Shown: piece after piece, positions 45,409-53,000 of the stretch
How the letters are laid out: each line of letters starts with the position of its first letter
Position numbering within the stretch: position 1 is the first letter of the stretch
Assembly (NCBI GenBank): GCA_002702065.1
Contig: NZXX01000001.1
Span: 1,550,001 to 1,614,000, forward strand
DNA length: 64,000 bases
From: Anaerolineaceae bacterium
GTDB taxonomy: Bacteria; Chloroflexota; Anaerolineae; Aggregatilineales; Phototrophicaceae
Direction of reading: 5' to 3'
The notes under the pieces: model-generated
What the model was told of the DNA's origin: nothing
Seen by the model: the letters and a program-made list of their open reading frames with translations, nothing else
Databases searched by the model: none
Program-made: the position numbers and the translations under genes

Positions 45409-47598
45409 GTGTTTTCGGTTACCAATGCCACACCCAACTACACCTCACCGCTGATCGGCAACGGTGAGATCACTACAACGCTCGGGCCGACGGGATACCA
45501 TAATGGCACTTGCCCGGAGCGTGAAGCGGTTAATCGTACGATTTTTTGGGCCGGACGACGCCTGAATACGCCAACACACGCGCTTGTTCGTTTTGGTCAA
45601 CTAGCGCGCCGTTTGTCAATCAACAATGAGCTGACGCAGGATGACGACTGGGAGCAGCGGGTTGACTACGATCAGGGATGCATCGTGTCACGATTACAGC
45701 ATGGTGACATCGTCGAAGAAACATGCAGCCAGGTGTGTTTTACGGCCAATGTGCTGGTGTTCCAGACAACCCTGGAAAACAGGTCCGATACCGCAGCACA
45801 GCTTGACATTTCATGGACCTATCAACTGGCAACTACAGTTGATCCGCAGCTGTTCTTTCCAGCGATGAGTCACTTTGATTTTCGCCCCGGCTACCAACCG
45901 CCCGATAACGACGATGCAGTATCGCAGATCAGAACCCGTGTCCAGCCACCAGACGATAACGACAACCTGAGGGTTTTTTACCAGATCAATGATCAACTTG
46001 GTGAAGTGCGGCTTGGCTGGTCATATCGTGCATTGGTGCAAGAGACGCCGGACGGCGGCATCATCCGGTGGAAGGGTCATCTGCGTGGCGGCGAACGCGT
46101 AGAGCTGTTGACATGGGTCATGCTGAGTGACCGGCAGCATTACACGCATTTTCCGAATGTCGACCGGATCGGCGCACTTCTTCAGGAACACCGGCAAGCC
46201 TGGTCCGATTTCTGGCAAACCAGCACCGTTGAACTCGGCAATGAAAGCCTCGAGGCGCTGCGCAAGTCCAGTTTATATGCTATCCGTTGCAGTGCTTCGC
46301 CCTGGTCGGTGCCTCCGGCTTATCTGGCAACTCATTGGGAGGGGCGCACCTTCCACGACGAACTCTACCCGTTTCTGGGGTTAATATCTTCCGGCCATGA
46401 TGCGCTGGCATCCCGCATACCGGGGTTTCGGTTGGGTACGCTGCCGGTTGCGCTCGCTCGATCGGGTTATCAGGGTGCGAGCTTCCCCTGGGAGACGCTG
46501 GAAAATGGGGAAGAGGGTGGCCCCTACGGGCACTGGCTGGATGAGCGTTTTCATATCGGACAGTTCGCGGTGACAGCGTGGCAGTACTATCTTTACACAC
46601 GCGACGCGGATGATCTCAGCCGGTTTTATCCGCTGCTGCGAGGCTGCGCCGAACGGTTTGTTCAGGATGTGCTGATCCGCGACGCGACCGGCAGACTGTC
46701 GACCCGACCGGTGACGGACTTTGATGAGATGGTGTATCCACTGGCGAATGGCATCTTTACGCTCTGCGCAGCGGTGCGCTCCGTGGAAATCGCAGCACAG
46801 GCGGCGGAAATCCTCAATGTTGATACAGCCATGCGTGACCGATGGCAGCAGTTATCCACTGAACTGCGCCGTGCTTTGCCCGTGAATATCGAAGAACAAT
46901 ACTACAAGGTTTCGGATGATAGCCAGCACTGGCATATTGCCCAGCTTGGAACGGTGTACCCGTTTTCGATTGACGTGCAAAGTGAACTGGCACATGAGAC
47001 ATTATCGCGTCTGGCCGACCAGTTGAGGACTGATGTAAACGCCACCGCGGGCAGCCCCGCTGGCTACGAGGGATCACACTGGTTATGGGCGACCTCGCTG
47101 CTGGCGACAGCTTTTTTCTACCAGGGCAGGGCGGAAGAAGGTTTTGACCTGCTGCGTCAGGCGACAAACAGTATCGGGCCATTCTTCGCACCCAACGAAC
47201 AGAAAGTTACCCGAAACGGAGATACGGATTTTGTATTACCCTGGTTCACGACGAGTGCCGGGGCCTTTGTCTATGCCCTCAACGCGATGATTGTGCATGT
47301 CGTAGAGGGTGGCACCATTCTGTTTCATGGGGTGCCGACGTCCATGCCAGCCATGCGCTTCCGCGATCTGATGGGGGCGGCTGGCGTTCGGGTTTCAGGC
47401 CAGATTGAAAATGGCATCATCAAGCGTCTCAGTGTCAGGACGACTCACGCGATGCAATGGAAAGTATTTATGCCGGCGCATTGGGCTTCGAACACTGTAT
47501 TCAGTGCGTTATGCACCGCACCGGCTCCAGCGCAACATGGGCTGCAAGCGCTGGTGTGTGATCTGCAAGCTGGCGAAAACGAGCTGATAGCGCTTTGA
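45409..47598 (+). CDS. Six-hairpin glycosidase (GH65-type)
   Basis: A 729-aa cytoplasmic enzyme with a GTG start, AGAGGAG six bases upstream. An N-terminal beta-sandwich (1-270) precedes an (alpha/alpha)6 barrel (about 280-650) with HWEGRTFHDELYPFLGLI, GYQGASFPWETLENGEEGG and LDERFHIGQFAVTAWQYYLYT, and a short C-terminal sandwich. The pattern resembles GH65 phosphorylases and hydrolases that cleave alpha-linked disaccharides; a GH95-like fucosidase is the other candidate. The Glu in the WETLENGEE segment is the likely acid. It is divergent from the transporter operon and convergent with the ROK-SIS gene, so it probably acts on imported oligosaccharide. Confidence 0.82.
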   Translation: MFSVTNATPNYTSPLIGNGEITTTLGPTGYHNGTCPEREAVNRTIFWAGRRLNTPTHALVRFGQLARRLSINNELTQDDDWEQRVDYDQGCIVSRLQHGDIVEETCSQVCFTANVLVFQTTLENRSDTAAQLDISWTYQLATTVDPQLFFPAMSHFDFRPGYQPPDNDDAVSQIRTRVQPPDDNDNLRVFYQINDQLGEVRLGWSYRALVQETPDGGIIRWKGHLRGGERVELLTWVMLSDRQHYTHFPNVDRIGALLQEHRQAWSDFWQTSTVELGNESLEALRKSSLYAIRCSASPWSVPPAYLATHWEGRTFHDELYPFLGLISSGHDALASRIPGFRLGTLPVALARSGYQGASFPWETLENGEEGGPYGHWLDERFHIGQFAVTAWQYYLYTRDADDLSRFYPLLRGCAERFVQDVLIRDATGRLSTRPVTDFDEMVYPLANGIFTLCAAVRSVEIAAQAAEILNVDTAMRDRWQQLSTELRRALPVNIEEQYYKVSDDSQHWHIAQLGTVYPFSIDVQSELAHETLSRLADQLRTDVNATAGSPAGYEGSHWLWATSLLATAFFYQGRAEEGFDLLRQATNSIGPFFAPNEQKVTRNGDTDFVLPWFTTSAGAFVYALNAMIVHVVEGGTILFHGVPTSMPAMRFRDLMGAAGVRVSGQIENGIIKRLSVRTTHAMQWKVFMPAHWASNTVFSALCTAPAPAQHGLQALVCDLQAGENELIAL

Positions 47599-47649
47599 CG
47601 CTGATGACTAGGTCTGGCAATTCAGGTGCGTGTTCTTTGAAAAGAATGG

Positions 47650-49143
47650 TTAGCGGGCAAAGACCTCGTCGATGGCATCGCACCAGGTATGAATGATGGC
47701 GAGATGTTCTTCCTGAACCCGCGCCGTTGACTGCGCCGGAACAGCCAGTACATGGTCGGCGGTTGCTTGCAGCCCGCGCTGGCCGGTCAGGGCGATGGTG
47801 ATAGCCCCGCGTTCGTTGGCGGCTTCAAAGGCGCGCAGCACGTTGGCGGAGCGGCCACTGGTGGTCAGGCCGATGGCGATGTCGCCGGGTTGGGCCAGGG
47901 CGTGAACCTGCCGGGCGAATACATCGTCATAGCTGTAATCATTGCCGATGCAGGTGACAATGCTGCTGTCACTGGAAAGGCAGATCGCGGGTAAGGGGGC
48001 TCGCTCTGCCAGATAGCGCCCTGTAAGTTCGCCCGTAAAATGCTGAGCTTCTGCTGCACTGCCGCCATTGCCGAATACCAGCACCTTCTTTCCCGCTTGC
48101 AGGGCTTCGATCAGTACATCGGCGGTGCGTTCGATGATGGGCAGCAGCGTTTGCAGCGTGCGCTGGCGAACTTCCAGCCCGGCCCACAGCCCTGCCATGC
48201 GCGGATGACTGGTGCCTGGCTGAGCATCGATCGCGGCCATCAGCGCGGCGGTGCTGCCCAGCATGTCGCCCAGTTCTGCGGGGACGATATCGCAGGCAGC
48301 AGCAGAAACGGGGAGGGCTTCTTCAGTGAGGGCGCGGCGGGCAGGGGGGAGCAGTATATCCCCCAGAACCACCCCTAGCGTTCCTACGACAATCACTTCC
48401 GGGTTCAGCGTATTGACGAGCATGGCGCAGCCGCGCCCCAGCCACGTGCCCATTTCCTCGACTAGCGCAACCGCTTCCTGACCGTTGTCCAGCGCTTCGG
48501 TGATCAGATCACGTGTGCTGACTGAATCCGGCCAGCGCCCCGGGTAACGCATATGGGCCAGTTTCACCAGCCCTGCGCCGCTGCACAACCCCTCCCAACT
48601 ACCGGCTTTGCCATAGGCGACGGGGCCATCCTGCGCAACGCGGATAAAACCGACTTCTCCGGCAGTATCCGTCGTGCCCCGGTAAATTTTGCCGTTGAGG
48701 ATAAGGCCAGCGCCCAGCCCGGTACCAAGCGTCAGAAAGATCATGTTCTGTTTGCCGACACCGGCCCCGAAGCGAAACTCGGCTAGCGCACCCGCGTTGC
48801 CGTCGTGTTCGACAAACACCGGCAAACCGAAATGATCGGCTAGCTTCTGCTTCAGCGGGATGTTGTCCCAGCCTGGCAGGTTAGGTGGGGACATGATAAC
48901 GCCTTCAGCAATGTTGAGTGGACCACCGACGGATACACTCAGCGCGTTGACATGGCGACCAGCGCCTGCTGCCTCGGCCTGCAATTTGGCAGCGGTGGTG
49001 CAAATGGCCTCGAAAATGACGTCAAAGGGCTGCCCACGATGATCGGGGATGGTCTTGCGTTGGTAGATGGTCGCATCATAACCACCTTCAATGACCGCGA
49101 TTTTGCTGCCACCGATGTCGAAGCCAAGAATTGTGTTGAGCAT
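47650..49143 (-). CDS. ROK-family sugar kinase fused to a GmhA-like SIS isomerase domain
   Basis: A 497-aa two-domain protein. Residues 1-310 form a ROK kinase: phosphate loop FDIGGSK (8-14), catalytic Asp114 (VEHDGNAGALAEF), FLTLGTGLGAG and the Leu/Ile-rich C-terminal lobe. The usual Cys-rich ROK zinc motif is replaced by GKAGSWEGLCSG. Residues about 325-497 form a SIS domain of the phosphoheptose-isomerase type: FGNGGSAAEAQHFTGELTGRY, GNDYSYDDVFARQV, TSGRSANVL and VQEEHLAIIH. The Glu372 and His480 that align with catalytic E65 and H180 of E. coli GmhA are kept. It is 12 bp after the LacI repressor gene, in the same transcript. A kinase-isomerase acting on one sugar is implied; the sugar is unknown. 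Confidence 0.92.
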   Translation of the reverse strand: MLNTILGFDIGGSKIAVIEGGYDATIYQRKTIPDHRGQPFDVIFEAICTTAAKLQAEAAGAGRHVNALSVSVGGPLNIAEGVIMSPPNLPGWDNIPLKQKLADHFGLPVFVEHDGNAGALAEFRFGAGVGKQNMIFLTLGTGLGAGLILNGKIYRGTTDTAGEVGFIRVAQDGPVAYGKAGSWEGLCSGAGLVKLAHMRYPGRWPDSVSTRDLITEALDNGQEAVALVEEMGTWLGRGCAMLVNTLNPEVIVVGTLGVVLGDILLPPARRALTEEALPVSAAACDIVPAELGDMLGSTAALMAAIDAQPGTSHPRMAGLWAGLEVRQRTLQTLLPIIERTADVLIEALQAGKKVLVFGNGGSAAEAQHFTGELTGRYLAERAPLPAICLSSDSSIVTCIGNDYSYDDVFARQVHALAQPGDIAIGLTTSGRSANVLRAFEAANERGAITIALTGQRGLQATADHVLAVPAQSTARVQEEHLAIIHTWCDAIDEVFAR

Positions 49144-49155
49144 AGATTCAGACTT

Positions 49156-50181
49156 TCATTGAATAGGCGGTGAGCACGAACGGCGGATCATCAGGCTTGG
49201 CTCTACGAGTATCTGACGATTTGCGTCGTCCGAATTGGGATGATTGATCAAATGCAGCAGCAGGTTAACCGCTTCTTCGGCCATTGCACCTACCGGCTGC
49301 CGCAGGGTAGTCAGTGCCGGGACGACATCAACTGCTTCTTCAATGTCGTCGAAGCTGATAATGGACAATGTTTCGGGCACACGCCAGCCCATCAGCATCG
49401 CGCCGCTGAGTGCGCCGAGAGCCAGCAGGTCAGCGGTGCACAGGATGGCAGTTGGGGGTTCGGGCAGAGTCAGGAGGCGCTGTATGCTGGCGATCGCGGC
49501 CTTGCGTGTATATTCCGTCGCCTGCACATAGTCTGCACGCGAGACCATTTGACGCTGCTGCACATACTGTTCAAAACATGACAAGCGCTCACGGGTGGCG
49601 GCGTGTTCCGTGTTGCCGATGAACCCGACTCGCCGGTGCCCCAAGGCATAGAGGTATTCCATGATGCGGGTGGTGCCCACGACTTCATCAATATTGACAA
49701 GCGGCGCATTGGCCGCTGTGCCACAGGCGACCGCGACGAACGGTGTTTTCGATGCGCGAAGGGTGGTGAACAGCGCGTCATTATCAGGCATATCGCCAAT
49801 GATGAGCAGGCCATCAAACCAGTTACGCATGAAACCAAGCTGGCGCTGGACGGTATCCGCCTCATTTTCTGCGTGCCCAAGCAGCAGCTCGACACCCCGT
49901 CTGTGGGCGGCATGCTGCACTTCGCGTGCCATCAGGCTGAGAAACGGATCACTGATATCGCGCACAATGGCGCCAATGACGCCCGTTTGTTGGGTGCGCA
50001 GCGCAGACGCGAACCGATTCGGTTGATAGCCCAGGCGTTCGGCAGCCTGTATGACGGCCTTTTGCGTGGCCTCGCTAATCTTGATTTCGCTGTCGCGCCG
50101 GTTCAGTACGCGCGAAACCGTACCGGCAGAAACCCCGGCTGCTTTGGCTACATCGGCAATGGTGATCCGGCCTGATGCCAT
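49156..50181 (-). CDS. LacI-family transcription repressor
   Basis: A 341-aa repressor. ATG 50181 has AAGGA upstream and starts directly at the HTH. The LacI-type HTH and hinge are textbook (RITIADVAKAAGVSAGTVSRVLN, AAERLGYQPNRFASALRT), followed by the periplasmic-binding effector domain (IGAIVRDISDPFLSLMAREV, SIISFDDIEEAVDVVPALTT). A perfect-consensus promoter lies upstream and an operator-like site near its start, so it probably represses itself and the divergent enzyme operon. The effector is likely a sugar phosphate or oligosaccharide from the same pathway. Confidence 0.95.
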   Translation of the reverse strand: MASGRITIADVAKAAGVSAGTVSRVLNRRDSEIKISEATQKAVIQAAERLGYQPNRFASALRTQQTGVIGAIVRDISDPFLSLMAREVQHAAHRRGVELLLGHAENEADTVQRQLGFMRNWFDGLLIIGDMPDNDALFTTLRASKTPFVAVACGTAANAPLVNIDEVVGTTRIMEYLYALGHRRVGFIGNTEHAATRERLSCFEQYVQQRQMVSRADYVQATEYTRKAAIASIQRLLTLPEPPTAILCTADLLALGALSGAMLMGWRVPETLSIISFDDIEEAVDVVPALTTLRQPVGAMAEEAVNLLLHLINHPNSDDANRQILVEPSLMIRRSCSPPIQ

Positions 50182-50195
50182 GTGCTTATCCTTGA

Positions 50196-50211
50196 GGTAA
50201 ATCGTTTTCAT
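50196..50211 (-). promoter_or_regulatory. Imperfect LacI-type operator at the repressor's own promoter
   Basis: Read on the minus strand, ATGAAAACGATTTACC shares AAACGATT and the leading ATG with the perfect operator at 50335. It lies directly after the -10 box of the repressor gene, a classic autoregulation position. Confidence 0.55.
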
Positions 50212-50238
50212 TATAAATAGGACCTATCAGGGTGTCAA
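50210..50238 (-). promoter_or_regulatory. Consensus promoter of the LacI-ROK-SIS operon
   Basis: On the minus strand TTGACA (50238-50233), 17 bp, TATAAT (50215-50210): a perfect sigma70 promoter about 30 bp before the ATG. Confidence 0.8.
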
Positions 50239-50252
50239 GCAAGCCGGGAATC

Positions 50253-50280
50253 TTGACAATATAACTGAATTTGCTATGCT
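50253..50280 (+). promoter_or_regulatory. Promoter of the GH36-aldolase-mannosidase operon
   Basis: TTGACA (50253-50258), a 16-bp spacer and TATGCT (50275-50280) on the plus strand. Transcription would start near 50287, and the operator at 50335 would be about 50 bp downstream. Confidence 0.7.
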
Positions 50281-50334
50281 CTAGGGCATAAATAGCTTCG
50301 TTGGCTAAATTTTGCTTCAGTTTTAAGTGATATT

Positions 50335-50350
50335 ATGCAAACGATTGCAT
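50335..50350 (+). promoter_or_regulatory. LacI-type operator ATGCAAACGATTGCAT
   Basis: Perfect LacI/CcpA-style dyad with central CG (TGCAA-NCGN-TTGCA). It lies 12 bp before the ATG at 50363 and downstream of the predicted promoter, so repression may act as a roadblock. Confidence 0.75.
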
Positions 50351-50362
50351 TAAAGGTTTCGT

Positions 50363-52081
50363 ATGCAGGTTTCGCAGGACAAGCACCAACTTCACATTCA
50401 GACTGCTTCCTATCGCTTCATCTGTCCGGCAGATCGACCATTTGTTTACGTCCAGGCCCTGGACGGACAGCAGCTTGCGGAATTGTTTATCGCGTCGAGT
50501 GTCCACAGTACAAGCGGACTCGATGATACAACTGGGTTGGATGCCTGGGATATGATCCAGGGCGAAAACGGCATCACGCTGACACGGCAGGCACACAGCA
50601 GTATCTGGCGCAGCAAAATGTATCGCTTTCGACTTTCCGAAACATGCCTCCACTATGAGGTTGAAGTTGAGGGCGATGGCCGCGTAACAGCCGTCGATTA
50701 CTTTGGTGGTTATTATTCCGGCCAACCCCGTTGGGGGTCCGGCTATTTCTGGTCTGCGCAGCGATTCCAGCAGGGGTTTAACCCGGAACCGACGATGGCT
50801 GAGACGTACCACTTCGCGCCAGGTGGTGGTTCCGTCATTGATTTAACGGGTGTGCCGCTGCCAAATAAGGGAAGCTGGTTTTATACACCGCCACCGTTTT
50901 GTTTTGCTTTCGAAACGACGGCTGGCTGGCTGAGCATGGGGGTCGAGGCACAACCGGGACACAACCACTACTGCGAGTACGCGTATCACGGGCAGCACGA
51001 CGCTTTTAAGCTGGGGTTGGATTATGCGGGTTACCTGCAAATTTCGGGAACTGACCGGCTGCCGACCATTGGTATGTACTTTGCCGATGATCCCTATGGG
51101 GCTATCGAGGCGCATGTCGAGGCGCTGCGGGCGAGTGGTCAGGTACCGACCGTCCAGCAACCGAAGGTAGGGTGGTGGCGAGAGCCGATTTTTTGCGGAT
51201 GGGGTGCCCAATGTGGAATCGCGCGCGACAACGGTGGACGTGCGCCTGACTATGCCCGGCAGGAACAGTATGAGGGTTTTTTGCACACGCTTGAAGCGCA
51301 GGGCATTTCGCCGGGTACGGTGGTCATTGACGATAAATGGCAGGCAGCCTATGGCGATAATGTTGCTGACAGTGAAAAATGGCCGGACCTGCCCGGTTTC
51401 ATCGCGCAGCAACATCACGCGGGACGCAAGGTGCTGCTGTGGCTTAAAGCCTGGGACCCTGAAGGTCTGCCCGCTGACGAATGTGTGACCAACAACGTCG
51501 GCGAAATCATCGCCGCCGATATGACCAACCCCGCTTATGAGCGCCGCCTGCGGCAAGCGGTTGAGCGTATGATTTCATCGCAGGGCTATGACGCGGATGG
51601 TTTCAAGATCGATTTTACCGCCCGCATTCCGGCTAGCCCGGGCCTGCGCAGCGCCGGTGATGTGTGGGGCCTGGAGTTGATGCGGCGTTACCTGGAGATT
51701 GTTTACGCATCAGCCAAGCGTATCAAGCCGGATGCACTGGTGATTGCTCATACGCCACATCCGTACCTGGCTGATGTGGTGGATATGATCCGTCTGAATG
51801 ACATCAATATTGGGAAAGACGTCAACATGGCGATGCAGCACCGGGCGCGTATCGCCGCGATTGCCTGCCCGGATAGCTTGATTGATACCGATAACTGGCC
51901 GATGACGGACCGGGCAACCTGGCGTCGTTATCTGCCGCTTCAACTGGAGCTGGGCGTCCCTGCACTTTACTTTGCCACGCAGATTGACACAACCGGGGAG
52001 ATGCTTGAAGATGAAGACTATACGCTACTGCGCGATTTGTGGTCGCAGTATCGCATGAGAATGGTGACATCACATGAATAA
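50363..52081 (+). CDS. GH36-like TIM-barrel glycoside hydrolase
   Basis: A 572-aa cytoplasmic enzyme with AAGG before the ATG. A beta-sandwich region (1-250) precedes a TIM barrel with VVIDDKWQ, EKWPDLPGFIAQQHHAGRKVLLWLKAW, the nucleophile strand DADGFKIDF and SLIDTDNWPMTD. K-x-D before the nucleophile and the W-rich barrel suit clan GH-D (alpha-galactosidase-like GH36/GH27) or the related GH31. The glycosidase type is not certain; alpha-galactosidase is the first guess. It begins an operon with an aldolase overlapping by eight bases, which is unusual and suggests that the hydrolysis product feeds the aldolase step. Confidence 0.85.
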   Translation: MQVSQDKHQLHIQTASYRFICPADRPFVYVQALDGQQLAELFIASSVHSTSGLDDTTGLDAWDMIQGENGITLTRQAHSSIWRSKMYRFRLSETCLHYEVEVEGDGRVTAVDYFGGYYSGQPRWGSGYFWSAQRFQQGFNPEPTMAETYHFAPGGGSVIDLTGVPLPNKGSWFYTPPPFCFAFETTAGWLSMGVEAQPGHNHYCEYAYHGQHDAFKLGLDYAGYLQISGTDRLPTIGMYFADDPYGAIEAHVEALRASGQVPTVQQPKVGWWREPIFCGWGAQCGIARDNGGRAPDYARQEQYEGFLHTLEAQGISPGTVVIDDKWQAAYGDNVADSEKWPDLPGFIAQQHHAGRKVLLWLKAWDPEGLPADECVTNNVGEIIAADMTNPAYERRLRQAVERMISSQGYDADGFKIDFTARIPASPGLRSAGDVWGLELMRRYLEIVYASAKRIKPDALVIAHTPHPYLADVVDMIRLNDINIGKDVNMAMQHRARIAAIACPDSLIDTDNWPMTDRATWRRYLPLQLELGVPALYFATQIDTTGEMLEDEDYTLLRDLWSQYRMRMVTSHE

Positions 52082-52979
52082 TGTCTGGACACTTGATCGG
52101 GCGCTGACGGCAGCGGAGCAATCCGGCTTTGCCCTGGGTTCTTTTTCACCGCGCCTGACCCCCATGATTCAAGCGGTATTGGCAGCCGGGGAGAAAACTG
52201 CATCACCGCTCAGCGTTCAAATATCCAGCCGTGAACTGGTGCGTTATGGGGTGACCCCTCAGGAATTCGCGGATGAATTTTACGCACAGGTCGCCGCCCA
52301 GCAGATCAGTGTGCCGGTTGTGTTGCATCTCGATCATTCCTGGGACTTTGACGTTATTGCAGCGGCGATTGAGGCAGGTTTCACATCGGTGATGATCGAC
52401 GCATCCGAACACCCGCTGGACGAAAATATTCGCCGGACAAAAGAGATTGTCGAATTTGCGCACGCACGTGGCGTCTCTGTAGAGGCTGAGCTCGGCAGGA
52501 TCGGCACGACGGATTTTATCGAGACGGACAGCGACGAGGAACTTTACACGGTTCCGGCAGAAGCACAGCAATTTGTCGAAGCGACCGGTGTCGATGCGCT
52601 GGCCGTTTCGGTGGGCACGGCCCACGGTGTTTACGTCGTGCGGCAGCCGAAAGTCGACTTTGAACGATTGTCAGCGATTCGCGCTCTCAGTTCAGTCCAT
52701 CTGGTCTTGCATGGTGGTTCGGGTGTTCCTGCGGAGATGATTGCTCAGGCGATCCGCATCCCTGGTGGCGGGGTCAGCAAGGTGAATATCGCGACGGACC
52801 TTGAGATCGCAATGCTGGAAGCGTTGGGCCGGTCCGAGCATTTGACCAACGCAGAATGCAAAGCCCTGACGCCAGAACAACTGGCTGTTGCGCGCCAGGC
52901 TGTCGAAGCGACCGTTGTGGATAAGATCACCAACTTTCTTGGCAGCGCAGGCAAAGCCCCTGAACTGCTCGGCACTTGA
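52074..52979 (+). CDS. Class II (zinc) fructose-bisphosphate-type aldolase
   Basis: A 301-aa aldolase. Zinc and catalytic residues are visible: VVLHLDHSW with Asp87 and His88, a HARGVSVEAELGRIG segment, VSVGTAHGVY, LHGGSGVP and the phosphate-binding KVNIATDL. It belongs to the GatY/KbaY/FbaA group that cleaves 1,6-bisphosphates or tagatose-type sugars to DHAP and an aldehyde. Its start overlaps the GH36-like stop by eight bases. In this operon a ketose phosphate from the ROK-SIS pathway is a plausible substrate, but only the family is certain. Confidence 0.92.
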   Translation: MNNVWTLDRALTAAEQSGFALGSFSPRLTPMIQAVLAAGEKTASPLSVQISSRELVRYGVTPQEFADEFYAQVAAQQISVPVVLHLDHSWDFDVIAAAIEAGFTSVMIDASEHPLDENIRRTKEIVEFAHARGVSVEAELGRIGTTDFIETDSDEELYTVPAEAQQFVEATGVDALAVSVGTAHGVYVVRQPKVDFERLSAIRALSSVHLVLHGGSGVPAEMIAQAIRIPGGGVSKVNIATDLEIAMLEALGRSEHLTNAECKALTPEQLAVARQAVEATVVDKITNFLGSAGKAPELLGT

Positions 52980-53000
52980 TTCTTTTCAACAGGACTTTTT

